Assembly (NCBI GenBank): GCA_031416415.1
Contig: JANOTP010000235.1
Span: 1-64,000 of the forward strand
Direction of reading: 5' to 3'
Origin: JANYCO01 sp031416415
Lineage (GTDB): Bacteria > Bacteroidota > Bacteroidia > Cytophagales > Cytophagaceae
DNA length: 64,000 nucleotides
Shown here: positions 1 through 7,494 of the stretch, in pieces
Numbering within the stretch: the first letter of the stretch is position 1
How the letters are laid out: each line of letters starts with the position of its first letter
Notes under the pieces: model-generated
The model's input: only the letters and a program-made list of their open reading frames with translations
Databases searched by the model: none
What the model was told of the DNA's origin: nothing
Made by a program: the position numbers and the translations under genes

Positions 1-53
1 TCCAAACCCATAACATCGTCAAATGAATAGTAGCCTTGTTTATTTTCGTTCAT
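1..53 (-). CDS. Partial CDS, N-terminus only, unknown protein
   Basis: On the minus strand an ATG at 53-51 opens a frame that runs off the window edge, giving 17 complete residues (MNENKQGYYSFDDVMGL). The segment is free of stops and hydrophilic, with no signal peptide. It is far too short to assign a family. It is called because the frame is open to the edge and the 118 nt before the next gene look like an ordinary intergenic gap on the same strand. Confidence 0.45.
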   Translation of the reverse strand, partial: MNENKQGYYSFDDVMGL

Positions 54-171
54 TTCTATAAATAACTAGCATTGAACTTTCCTAACAAACTCTGGAACTA
101 AAAAGTTTTCATTAACAAAAAATAATACTAAAAAATTTAAAAAGGCTACGTTCTATTAAAACTGCCTTACT

Positions 172-384
172 TTATTTTTTCTTATGGCTATCAATATGAT
201 TTTGTAACAAAATTTTTAATGCCTCCAAATAATCAGCGAAAACTTTGGTATCCAAATTAGGATGTGCAACATTAGGAATTGTTACAGGATTTTCATCCAA
301 ATATTGATAAAGCTCAGGATATTCCTGTTCCATCTTGAACGTTATCTCGTTGATTTCCTTTAATAGTTGATGTGTTTTTTTCAT
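172..384 (-). CDS. Small conserved-type hypothetical protein (70 aa)
   Basis: A 70-residue acidic, helical cytoplasmic protein with no signal peptide or membrane segment. The middle (EQEYPELYQYLDENPVTIP, about residues 19-37) contains a Tyr/Leu/Pro-rich stretch of a kind I associate with short uncharacterised Bacteroidota proteins, and the tail is Lys-rich. It has a proper ATG and TAA and stands alone between the lipoprotein gene at 422-940 and the window edge. I do not recognise a function. Confidence 0.6.
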   Translation of the reverse strand: MKKTHQLLKEINEITFKMEQEYPELYQYLDENPVTIPNVAHPNLDTKVFADYLEALKILLQNHIDSHKKK

Positions 385-421
385 GATACAATTAAGTCTT
401 ATCTTTAAAAATGCAGTGCCT

Positions 422-940
422 TTATTCTTTTATTTTAAAACCAGCTTGTTCTTCAAATTCCTTTTTCTCTTTTTCTGACATCTGATTATAAAAATATGAA
501 ATAGACTTTCCTCCAACAAGATATCCTTTTTCAATATATTTCCAATCAGAGATTTTTTTAATATCAAAGGCTACCCGGTCAGACAATTTTAGTGTACTAA
601 TGTAAAATGGGTCATTAGCAACATACCCAAAATATTTTCCTTGGTCTATTTCAATATTTGACAACCAAATATGCTCCACTTCTGAAGTACTCCCGGAATC
701 AGTTTCAAAAGGATACTTGACAGAAAAATCTGTTTTCGTGGTATCCTCGCCATTAAATTCTTTGATGAATGTATCTGTAGAAGCTCGGGCATCTTCAATA
801 ATTTTATTCATAGCAGCATCTTCGCTACTAACGCCTATCACTTCGTCATCTCCTCTAACTTCCTTATTTGTTGATTGTTCACAAGACAAGGATAAGCTAA
901 TCATTAAAGCTAAAAATATAAACAAGTATTTTTTTTCCAT
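422..940 (-). CDS. DUF2314-family lipoprotein
   Basis: A 172-residue secreted lipoprotein. Residues 1-19 form a hydrophobic signal ending in LSLS before Cys20, the predicted lipidated residue, which is followed by a polar linker. Residues about 45-160 match the DUF2314 (YegJ-like) pattern: an N-terminal helix with an F-x-V-K-x-P-F strand, then H-I-W-L-S, a G-x-V-x-N-x-P turn, and I-S-D-W-K-Y. The biochemical role of the family is unknown. The gene follows the AIM24 operon by 87 nt on the same strand and may be read through from it. Confidence 0.75.
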   Translation of the reverse strand: MEKKYLFIFLALMISLSLSCEQSTNKEVRGDDEVIGVSSEDAAMNKIIEDARASTDTFIKEFNGEDTTKTDFSVKYPFETDSGSTSEVEHIWLSNIEIDQGKYFGYVANDPFYISTLKLSDRVAFDIKKISDWKYIEKGYLVGGKSISYFYNQMSEKEKKEFEEQAGFKIKE

Positions 941-1027
941 AACCTACAATATTTTATTACTTAATAGAAGCGTAAACGGAGATACTATTTCCCATACTAT
1001 CTCCGTTCCTCATTCCTATTATTCTCC

Positions 1028-1699
1028 TTAATTATTTTTAGAAGGCCTAAACGGATTCACCCAAGAAATAAACGATGGGGCTTTATGCGTTTGAATCCAT
1101 ACTTTCCCAGCTCCCGTAAATCTACAAACCAAACCTTCTCCTGAAAAGAATAACGATTTATATCCGCCAACTTTTGAAATTTTATAGTCTAACCCTGATG
1201 TAAACGCTACAATATGATTAGTATCTACTACGTATCCATCGGTCACATCAATCTGAAGTATTCCTCCATAACTGTTGAACCAAAGATCTCCCGTACCCGA
1301 ACATTTAACAAGAAAGAAGCTCTCTCCACTAAAGAAACCTTTTGTAAATCCTTGCCATTTTGATTCCACTTTAACCGCTGGATCACATGCTACGAAAGCA
1401 GAATTTTGCAAGAAAATTGTTTCATTCGTTAAATAAACATGATCCATATCGCCAGGAGAACCAGGAGCGATACAGATTTCACCTGCACCTTTTTGTGCTG
1501 TAAATTCATTTATAAACAACGACTCTCCAGAAAGCCAGCGCGAAACACCACCTTTCATTTTAGTCTTCATTATAATATTTGTATCCATAGAAGCCATGGC
1601 AGAGGCTTCTACATTTAAAGTTTGCCCAGCAGCTATCTGAACGGTTAGCAGACTGAAGTCAGGCTTACAGTCAAAACTATGTGTATATTTCTGTTCCAT
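1028..1699 (-). CDS. AIM24 / TIGR00266 family protein, copy 3
   Basis: A 223-residue beta-rich protein of the AIM24 family (TIGR00266), named after a yeast mitochondrial inner-membrane protein. The bacterial role is not settled. Visible hallmarks are the early A-x-A-M-A-S-M-D segment, repeated S-G-E-x-L/F-F motifs (near residues 58, 125 and 187), the P-G-D-M turn and the late V-D-T-x-H-I-V-A-F segment. It has no signal peptide or membrane span. It is the third of three tandem paralogues, 8 nt after the previous gene, in an operon led by the M48 protease gene at 3074-4201. Confidence 0.85.
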   Translation of the reverse strand: MEQKYTHSFDCKPDFSLLTVQIAAGQTLNVEASAMASMDTNIIMKTKMKGGVSRWLSGESLFINEFTAQKGAGEICIAPGSPGDMDHVYLTNETIFLQNSAFVACDPAVKVESKWQGFTKGFFSGESFFLVKCSGTGDLWFNSYGGILQIDVTDGYVVDTNHIVAFTSGLDYKISKVGGYKSLFFSGEGLVCRFTGAGKVWIQTHKAPSFISWVNPFRPSKNN

Positions 1700-1707
1700 A
1701 TAATTTT

Positions 1708-2385
1708 TTATCTAGCTTTTAATTTAGGACCAATTGTAGATCCAAACGATTTAGGATTGTGGGACTGGCACCATACGGTTCCTTTGCCTTTAAAACGACA
1801 TACAAGACCTTCTCCTCCGAGAAAAGAAGATATCCAACTACTACCCGCTTTAGATATTGAAAACGATAAGCCAGGCTCAAAGGCTACGATGTGTCCTGTG
1901 TCTACAATGTACTCTCCATCTACTTGAATAGGATATATTGCACCAAAAGAACTAATAATAGCAGATCCTTTTCCTGTTAATTTTAACCAAAACATTCCCT
2001 CGCCAGAGAAAAGTGATTTCAATCCTTGCCAACTAAAATCTACATTGATATGTTCTGTAGATGCCAGATAAGAACCTGCTTGTACAATAAGTTCAGTGTT
2101 GTCAAACTCCTTTACAATCATATCTCCTGGCAACGAAGGAGAGAGGTAAACATCTCCATCTCTATGTTGTGGGGTATAATGATTGAGAAAAAAACTTTCC
2201 CCAGAAAGCACACGTTTCATTGCTTTCAGAATATTCCCTTGATTTTTTTTGAAGGTCGTAGTGGTGATGTTCATATAATTGCTCATGGCAACCATACTTC
2301 CACCCTCGGCAGTAAGCGTTTCTTCTGGCGAGAGGGTCACTTTCGCTGTAGAACATCCAGGCCTTAATAAAATATCTATTTTCAT
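1708..2385 (-). CDS. AIM24 / TIGR00266 family protein, copy 2
   Basis: A 225-residue paralogue of its two neighbours with the same order of motifs: A-E-G-G-S-M-V-A-M near residue 27, S-G-E-S-F-F-L-N-H in the first repeat, L-P-G-D-M, and V-D-T-G-H-I-V-A-F-E-P-G near residue 162. It appears soluble. The three copies are clearly divergent, so the duplication is old and each copy is probably maintained. It ends in TAG, sits 21 nt behind copy 1 and is 8 nt ahead of copy 3. Confidence 0.85.
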   Translation of the reverse strand: MKIDILLRPGCSTAKVTLSPEETLTAEGGSMVAMSNYMNITTTTFKKNQGNILKAMKRVLSGESFFLNHYTPQHRDGDVYLSPSLPGDMIVKEFDNTELIVQAGSYLASTEHINVDFSWQGLKSLFSGEGMFWLKLTGKGSAIISSFGAIYPIQVDGEYIVDTGHIVAFEPGLSFSISKAGSSWISSFLGGEGLVCRFKGKGTVWCQSHNPKSFGSTIGPKLKAR

Positions 2386-2406
2386 TTGTTGAGTATTTTT
2401 ATTTAA

Positions 2407-3066
2407 TTATAAATGTCGATTTAACCAGCCTTTTAATCCACTAAGACTTCTTGTTTGTAGAACAATTTTTCCAGTTCCGTTTATTCTTGTTACAAAACCT
2501 TCACCGCTAAAAAAGCTTGCAAATATCCCTGCTGCCAATTGTGTTTTCAGTTTCATGTGAGGTTCGTAGGCTACCAAATGACTAGTGTCAACTAAGTATT
2601 CTCCTTCTACTTGTTTTTCTATAAGTCCACCGTAGGCACCAAGTAATACAGAACCCGTACCTGACACCATTATCTTAAATAATCCTTCTCCTCCTATCCA
2701 AGAATAAATACCAGCCCATTTCAAACTTATTTGAACACCAGGTGTAGAAGCCACGTATGCGCCAGGTTGCAAACAATAAGTTTGGTTACTTAATACCTTT
2801 TCCTGAATGTCGCCGGGAGTAGCCTGTACGAGTGTTATCCTTGCGGGAATTTGTCCTTTATTGGTAAAATGATTTATAAATAAACTTTCTCCACCCAAAT
2901 ATTTCCTCAACAATCCTCCTATTAAACCACCGTTAAGTTTGGCAACCATATCTATCCTTGTATCCATAGTAGCCATAGCATCTGACTCGGCTACTATAGT
3001 TTCACCTGGCTCCAACCATACATCAATGTATGCGAATGCTGGTTTTCCTTCAATTGTTATTTGCAT
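2407..3066 (-). CDS. AIM24 / TIGR00266 family protein, copy 1
   Basis: A 219-residue protein, first of the tandem AIM24 trio. It shows the E-S-D-A-M-A-T-M-D start motif, G-G-E-S-L-F-I-N-H-F, T-P-G-D-I-Q, and V-D-T-S-H-L-V-A-Y-E-P in the expected order, with S-G-E-G-F-V-T-R near the end. The start lies only 7 nt downstream of the M48 protease stop, so the two are almost certainly co-transcribed. The function is unknown. Co-expression with a membrane protease suggests envelope or protein quality control, which is inference. Confidence 0.85.
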   Translation of the reverse strand: MQITIEGKPAFAYIDVWLEPGETIVAESDAMATMDTRIDMVAKLNGGLIGGLLRKYLGGESLFINHFTNKGQIPARITLVQATPGDIQEKVLSNQTYCLQPGAYVASTPGVQISLKWAGIYSWIGGEGLFKIMVSGTGSVLLGAYGGLIEKQVEGEYLVDTSHLVAYEPHMKLKTQLAAGIFASFFSGEGFVTRINGTGKIVLQTRSLSGLKGWLNRHL

Positions 3067-3073
3067 ATAATTA

Positions 3074-4201
3074 TTATTTTTCTGTTTGTACTTTTATTCT
3101 TTTCTGAAATCCTACAAAATCTATCGAAGTAGTTTTATAGGTAGTCTGGGGCGACAATTTAGATAATTTATTTTTCAATTGTTCAATTCTTTCAGAGGTT
3201 GCGGGATGTGTACTGATAATATTCAAAGACTCTGTAGCGCCTTTTTCTATAGGTCCTTGAGCAGCTTCTAGTTTTTCAAAAAAGCTTATCATGCCTTTAG
3301 GATTAATTCCAGCCTTTACAACATATTCCCACCCATAATCGTCGGCTTCACTTTCTAATGAGCGATCGTATTGCAAAGATTGAAGTGTACTTCCTGCGTT
3401 TACGATTAGGTCAATCAGATCGGATCCTCCACCTATAAAAAAACTAGCTATATAATAAACACCTCTGCTTGCTATAAGTCCACGGGCATGGTGCCTTCGG
3501 GTAACGTGCGCTATTTCATGACCCAGCACACCTAATACTTCTTCCGGACTTTCTGCACGCTGAATCAATCCTGAATTGACTACTACACTTCCGCCTGGAA
3601 GTGCAAAGGCATTAAGTGTAGAATCTTTTACAATGTAAAATTTGAATTTGAAAGCCGCATCTTCCTTTGCTACTTGAGCTACAAGAGGTGCTACTAATTG
3701 GTTAAGCTCAGCAAGAAGTAAACTATCTTTTATTAAGGTATGCGTATGTTCAATAGATTTAAAAAGTTGTTCCCCTGCTTTCTGTTCCCATTCAATGGGT
3801 ATAGTAGTGGCAATGTAGTAGACCAATTGTTTTCTAAAAACAAAAACAGAAGACATTAACACAATAATAACGGATAAGACAACAAGACCTATACTTAGAT
3901 AAATCCTACGTGTTGATTTCAACTTAGAAATAGATTTTTTTCCATCGTTGTGCTGAGACAAAAAAGAATCTTTTTCTATTGATGTATCGCCACAATAAAA
4001 TGTCCAGTCTTTAACGTTTGGGTGATTAAAATACATGACCCTATTGCCAGCGCCTCCGTGGGAAATTTCTATCCCTATCATTGGAAATTTTATTTCTCCA
4101 CCTTCATAAGAAAATAGTATATAATCGTTTGTAATCGTGATACTACCACTGATTCTGCCTCTTTCAAACTGGGTGTGCAACCCTATTCCATTGTATGACA
4201 T
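3074..4201 (-). CDS. Membrane-anchored M48 family metalloprotease with N-terminal PH-like region
   Basis: A 375-residue protein. Residues about 1-80 are beta-rich and predicted cytoplasmic, resembling a small PH/GRAM-like fold (inference). One membrane segment lies at about 100-122 (Y-L-S-I-G-L-V-V-L-S...). The rest is a zinc metallopeptidase M48 domain with H-E-I-A-H-V near residue 229 and the downstream E-S-E-A-D ligand segment near 285. The conserved A-L-P-G-G-S-V-V-V stretch precedes the active site. It heads the operon with the three AIM24 paralogues. Two further M48 genes lie near 22-24 kb, but those are lipoproteins and not close relatives. Confidence 0.88.
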   Translation of the reverse strand: MSYNGIGLHTQFERGRISGSITITNDYILFSYEGGEIKFPMIGIEISHGGAGNRVMYFNHPNVKDWTFYCGDTSIEKDSFLSQHNDGKKSISKLKSTRRIYLSIGLVVLSVIIVLMSSVFVFRKQLVYYIATTIPIEWEQKAGEQLFKSIEHTHTLIKDSLLLAELNQLVAPLVAQVAKEDAAFKFKFYIVKDSTLNAFALPGGSVVVNSGLIQRAESPEEVLGVLGHEIAHVTRRHHARGLIASRGVYYIASFFIGGGSDLIDLIVNAGSTLQSLQYDRSLESEADDYGWEYVVKAGINPKGMISFFEKLEAAQGPIEKGATESLNIISTHPATSERIEQLKNKLSKLSPQTTYKTTSIDFVGFQKRIKVQTEK

Positions 4202-4388
4202 TGCTAAAGAATGTATTTTACTGACTGATGTGTGAAAATAACAAAAATTTATTCGCTTATACTAGTCAATTGAAAATGATTTTTCGATTAAACTACAAAA
4301 CAAAAACCTTTAAATAGAGAAAACGAAAAAAACATATAAATAATAGATTGAAAGTGGCAATTGTGCCTATTTAATTTCTGTTTCCTTT

Positions 4389-4898
4389 TTACACTTTCAC
4401 ACCTTTCCCTAAATAAGTAATCCAGTCCTCGTCGATTGTGCCTGAAAAATCCCTAAGAAAGATAAAGAAGGATGGTTTATAGGGCTTTCTTCTGAGGGGC
4501 ATATTAGCTTCATCAGGAGTACCGTCTCCTTTTTTAGAATTGCATTTTTTACAAGCAGTAACCAGATTTTCCCAATTAGACTGTCCTCCTCTGGACCTAG
4601 GCATAACATGATCAAGCGTTAAATCACTTCTAGAGGTACAATATTGACAAATATGACCATCCCGTTTAAAAACATTTTGTCTGCTTAAAACCACCCCTTT
4701 ATAAGGAATATTGACATACCCTTGAAGCCGTATGATAGAGGGAACAGGAAAGGAAGCAGAAACTGTACGGAGATAGGCATTCTTAGCATTGGAGACCAAT
4801 TCTGCTTTTTGCATGTACACGAGTAGAAAAGCACGATGTACACTGCAAACGGTAAGTACCCTGAAATCCTGATTTAAGACTAAAACTTTCCGGCCCAT
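4389..4898 (-). CDS. HNH endonuclease
   Basis: A 169-residue protein with a complete HNH module at about residues 80-125. Zinc-binding pairs C-x2-C (CQYC) and C-x2-C (CKKC) flank the catalytic L-D-H-V and the N-x-x-x-x-C core (ENLVTAC). The N-terminal region (V-L-N-Q-D-F-R-V-L) is the one usually found on stand-alone bacterial HNH proteins of this size. The gene is solitary, with 187 nt upstream and 69 nt downstream and no methyltransferase or phage neighbours, so it is not a recognisable restriction system. The biological role is unknown. Confidence 0.88.
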   Translation of the reverse strand: MGRKVLVLNQDFRVLTVCSVHRAFLLVYMQKAELVSNAKNAYLRTVSASFPVPSIIRLQGYVNIPYKGVVLSRQNVFKRDGHICQYCTSRSDLTLDHVMPRSRGGQSNWENLVTACKKCNSKKGDGTPDEANMPLRRKPYKPSFFIFLRDFSGTIDEDWITYLGKGVKV

Positions 4899-4967
4899 TT
4901 AAGTTACTACGTTTATCTATATTAGAAAATATTTTTCTAAATAACAAACTATTGAGCCGTTAGTTCA

Positions 4968-6020
4968 TTATTTAGAGGTAGATGACAAACCTTTTTTAGT
5001 AAAAATTTTATTCTTAAACTCCTCCCAAATCCCTATTACTGACCTGAAATTCAGAGGGAATTCTAAAAATACATGCAGTAAGCTCAAGAAAAACAGGGCG
5101 ATAAGTCCTGTACGATAATCATAAATATATAAAGCTACTGAAGCTACCCAAATCATTATAGAACCTATAAGCCATTTCTTAGGAACCTTGTGCCACTTAA
5201 TGATATCTGTTTTTGAAAACCAATTTAGATAATGATAAGTATAAGCAAAAGCTACAAACCGCTGAACCATTAATCCTCTACGGGAATCGAAAACATCATA
5301 CGTATTAATAATTCCTGATTTAAATAATCCAATAGCTTTTACATTTACGGAGCCAAACCCTGTTGTTAATATTATTTTTTTCGCATAAGTGCTTACCGAA
5401 AATAAAGAAGGGACAGTTTGAAGAAAATAAAATGATAGTGCACAAGCTACTAAAACTAACACAGAAGCATAGCCAACCTTATTGCCTGTTTTCATTGCAC
5501 CATAAAGCATAAATAAACCAGTGAAAAAATATACATGTAACAGTGTTGGTACAAATGTGCCAATTAAAACGATATTAAAACTAGTGTCACGAATGCCATA
5601 TCCGATCAATAAACTAACGATAAAAAAAATAATCTTTGAAGATGTTTTTTTAAAGGCGATCAATCCAATTGAACCCATAAAGGCAGTAAACACAAGTACT
5701 GGAAACCATTCAGAATAGGTTTTCATAATTTGCCTTAATGTTTGGGGCTGAAAAATTCCTTCAAAATAGTGCCTCATTATAAAAATATCATGAAAAATCA
5801 TTCCTAATGAAACCAAAAAACAAAGTACTATTAAAACTGTATAATCTTTTTTTCCTGTAGCAAAATAATCTCGTTGATGTAACCAAGAAATCTCTGTAAG
5901 GTAATGAAGAGGGCCTATTACTGCGTAGGAAAAAAGAAAAAGCTCAAATGGCAAAACAAAAGCCAATACACAAGAAACAAGCATTAATGCTATATTAATA
6001 TAATCTTCTCTTCCAGACAT
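4968..6020 (-). CDS. Multi-pass membrane protein, unknown function
   Basis: A 350-residue hydrophobic protein with about eight or nine membrane spans. Several histidines lie within or beside spans, for example the segments G-P-L-H-Y-L-T-E-I-S-W-L-H, A-Y-T-Y-H-Y-L-N-W-F and L-L-H-V-F-L-E-F. That distribution resembles membrane di-iron or carotenoid-cleaving enzymes such as the Brp/Blh family, but I cannot confirm homology. The basic C-terminus ends K-K-G-L-S-S-T-S-K. It lies between the HNH gene and the methyltransferase gene with short gaps, without a strong functional hint. Confidence 0.6.
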   Translation of the reverse strand: MSGREDYINIALMLVSCVLAFVLPFELFLFSYAVIGPLHYLTEISWLHQRDYFATGKKDYTVLIVLCFLVSLGMIFHDIFIMRHYFEGIFQPQTLRQIMKTYSEWFPVLVFTAFMGSIGLIAFKKTSSKIIFFIVSLLIGYGIRDTSFNIVLIGTFVPTLLHVYFFTGLFMLYGAMKTGNKVGYASVLVLVACALSFYFLQTVPSLFSVSTYAKKIILTTGFGSVNVKAIGLFKSGIINTYDVFDSRRGLMVQRFVAFAYTYHYLNWFSKTDIIKWHKVPKKWLIGSIMIWVASVALYIYDYRTGLIALFFLSLLHVFLEFPLNFRSVIGIWEEFKNKIFTKKGLSSTSK

Positions 6021-6044
6021 GATAGTGCTTATTACGAAAACAAG

Positions 6045-7262
6045 TTAATTCATTTTTTGGGTAAGTAAAACAATTAGTTTATCGTCTTTATCTTTTGTAG
6101 CAAATAAATAAGTGTTACCACCATCTTTTAAACTAGTTTTTTTTCTGATTTCTTCTACCGAATAGGGGAAATTCCGTACCGCAATATTTGCTTTTCCTTC
6201 AGGGATTTCCTCGAGAATTTCCTTCTTAGAATATTTTAAGATTTTTATTATTTTAAAAATACGTCCTTGAAAATCGCCCTGATATTCCTCTGAAGTATAC
6301 AGATGGCTATTGACATTTAGTTTAAAAAGCTTACAAGCCACTCCTATTGATTTGAATGCCCCTGCTTTTAAAATTGCCGCGTTGGGTTCGTAAAGAAAAG
6401 TTAAGGGTAAACTTATTTTCACTTCTGCATCGCTTTCCTCTTGCCTTGAAAATGTAAATTTGTCAATTCTATTTTCCTTTCTAATATTTGTTGCTATAAT
6501 TTCAGGAGCAGATTTAATTTCTTTCTCCAATACAAACAATAACTCTTTACATTCATTTTCAATTGCTAAAACATGTACTTCTGTTACATAGCCTAGCTCT
6601 TTTACAGCCAAATCAATATCCAAAAGAGGAGAAGTCTTTATTAGAATACGCTGTGTTTTACTAAAAAGTATTTTTTGTAATGTTAAAATATCTGGTTCAC
6701 AATCCGAAAAACGGAACACTTTACTACCTTCTTTTCTTCGAGCCGGATCTATAAAAATCCAATCGGCAAGTGAAGTAAAGTTCGAAATAAATTTTTCAGA
6801 ATCGGTATTTACAACTTCTATATTATTTTTCTTAAATACGTTGAAATTGTATTCAGCAATAGCAGCTAGTTCAGGATTTCGCTCTACATAAATTACAGTT
6901 TCAATCTTGTTGGCAAATGCTGCACAATCTACTCCAAAACCACCCGTAAGATCAATAAGAGTGTTACCGCTTATAAGAGATGCTTTATAGGTAGCAGTTT
7001 GTTCTGAAGAGCATTGTTCCATTGAAAGCTTAACAGGATAAATTACCTCTTTGGAATTAAACCAAGAAGGTAATTTCTTTTGGGCTTTACCTCGCCCTTC
7101 TATTTGTGCTACTAATAATGGAATATTTAAATGAGGATATTTCTTTGCACGCAACAACAACTCTTCTACAGGAGTATTTTTATTTTCCTGTAGAAATTTT
7201 TGTGCTTCTGGAGAAGATATATCTTGAAAATTCAAAATTGTTTTAGTTAAATGTATTGCCAT
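6045..7262 (-). CDS. Class I SAM-dependent methyltransferase with THUMP-like C-terminal domain
   Basis: I place the start at ATG 7262; an in-frame TTG lies seven codons upstream. The product is 405 residues. An N-terminal helical region is followed by a Rossmann methyltransferase domain with motif I L-I-D-L-T-G-G-F-G-V-D, an acidic Y-V-E-R-N-P, and the catalytic-type motif IV D-P-A-R-R. The last third ends with a beta-rich region (V-R-N-F-P-Y-S-V) typical of the THUMP-like domain in this Bacteroidota family. D-P-A-R-R and the domain order suggest nucleic-acid (RNA) methylation, but the substrate is not established. Confidence 0.82.
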   Translation of the reverse strand: MAIHLTKTILNFQDISSPEAQKFLQENKNTPVEELLLRAKKYPHLNIPLLVAQIEGRGKAQKKLPSWFNSKEVIYPVKLSMEQCSSEQTATYKASLISGNTLIDLTGGFGVDCAAFANKIETVIYVERNPELAAIAEYNFNVFKKNNIEVVNTDSEKFISNFTSLADWIFIDPARRKEGSKVFRFSDCEPDILTLQKILFSKTQRILIKTSPLLDIDLAVKELGYVTEVHVLAIENECKELLFVLEKEIKSAPEIIATNIRKENRIDKFTFSRQEESDAEVKISLPLTFLYEPNAAILKAGAFKSIGVACKLFKLNVNSHLYTSEEYQGDFQGRIFKIIKILKYSKKEILEEIPEGKANIAVRNFPYSVEEIRKKTSLKDGGNTYLFATKDKDDKLIVLLTQKMN

Positions 7263-7440
7263 TGTTTGTGTCTCAACAAACAATTTTCACTACACAACAC
7301 TACTATTTAATATTGGTTTTATTTTTTTAACATAATTAAGAACCAAATATACCTGAATTGTGATTGAGAACAAATGGAGTAGTCTGCGTTGCATAATGAG
7401 AAAAATAACTATTTATCAAATAGTACTCTTAAAATAAAAA

Positions 7441-7462
7441 ACGCGAAGCATACACTTCGCGT
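7441..7462. terminator. Strong hairpin terminator downstream of hppA
   Basis: An 8-bp stem ACGCGAAG/CTTCGCGT with a 6-nt loop, extended by A/T pairs and followed by T runs on both strands. It lies 32 nt beyond the hppA stop and suits a bidirectional terminator between hppA and the methyltransferase promoter region. Confidence 0.8.
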
Positions 7463-7494
7463 TTTTTTACTCAATACTTACGACTCAATAATGA

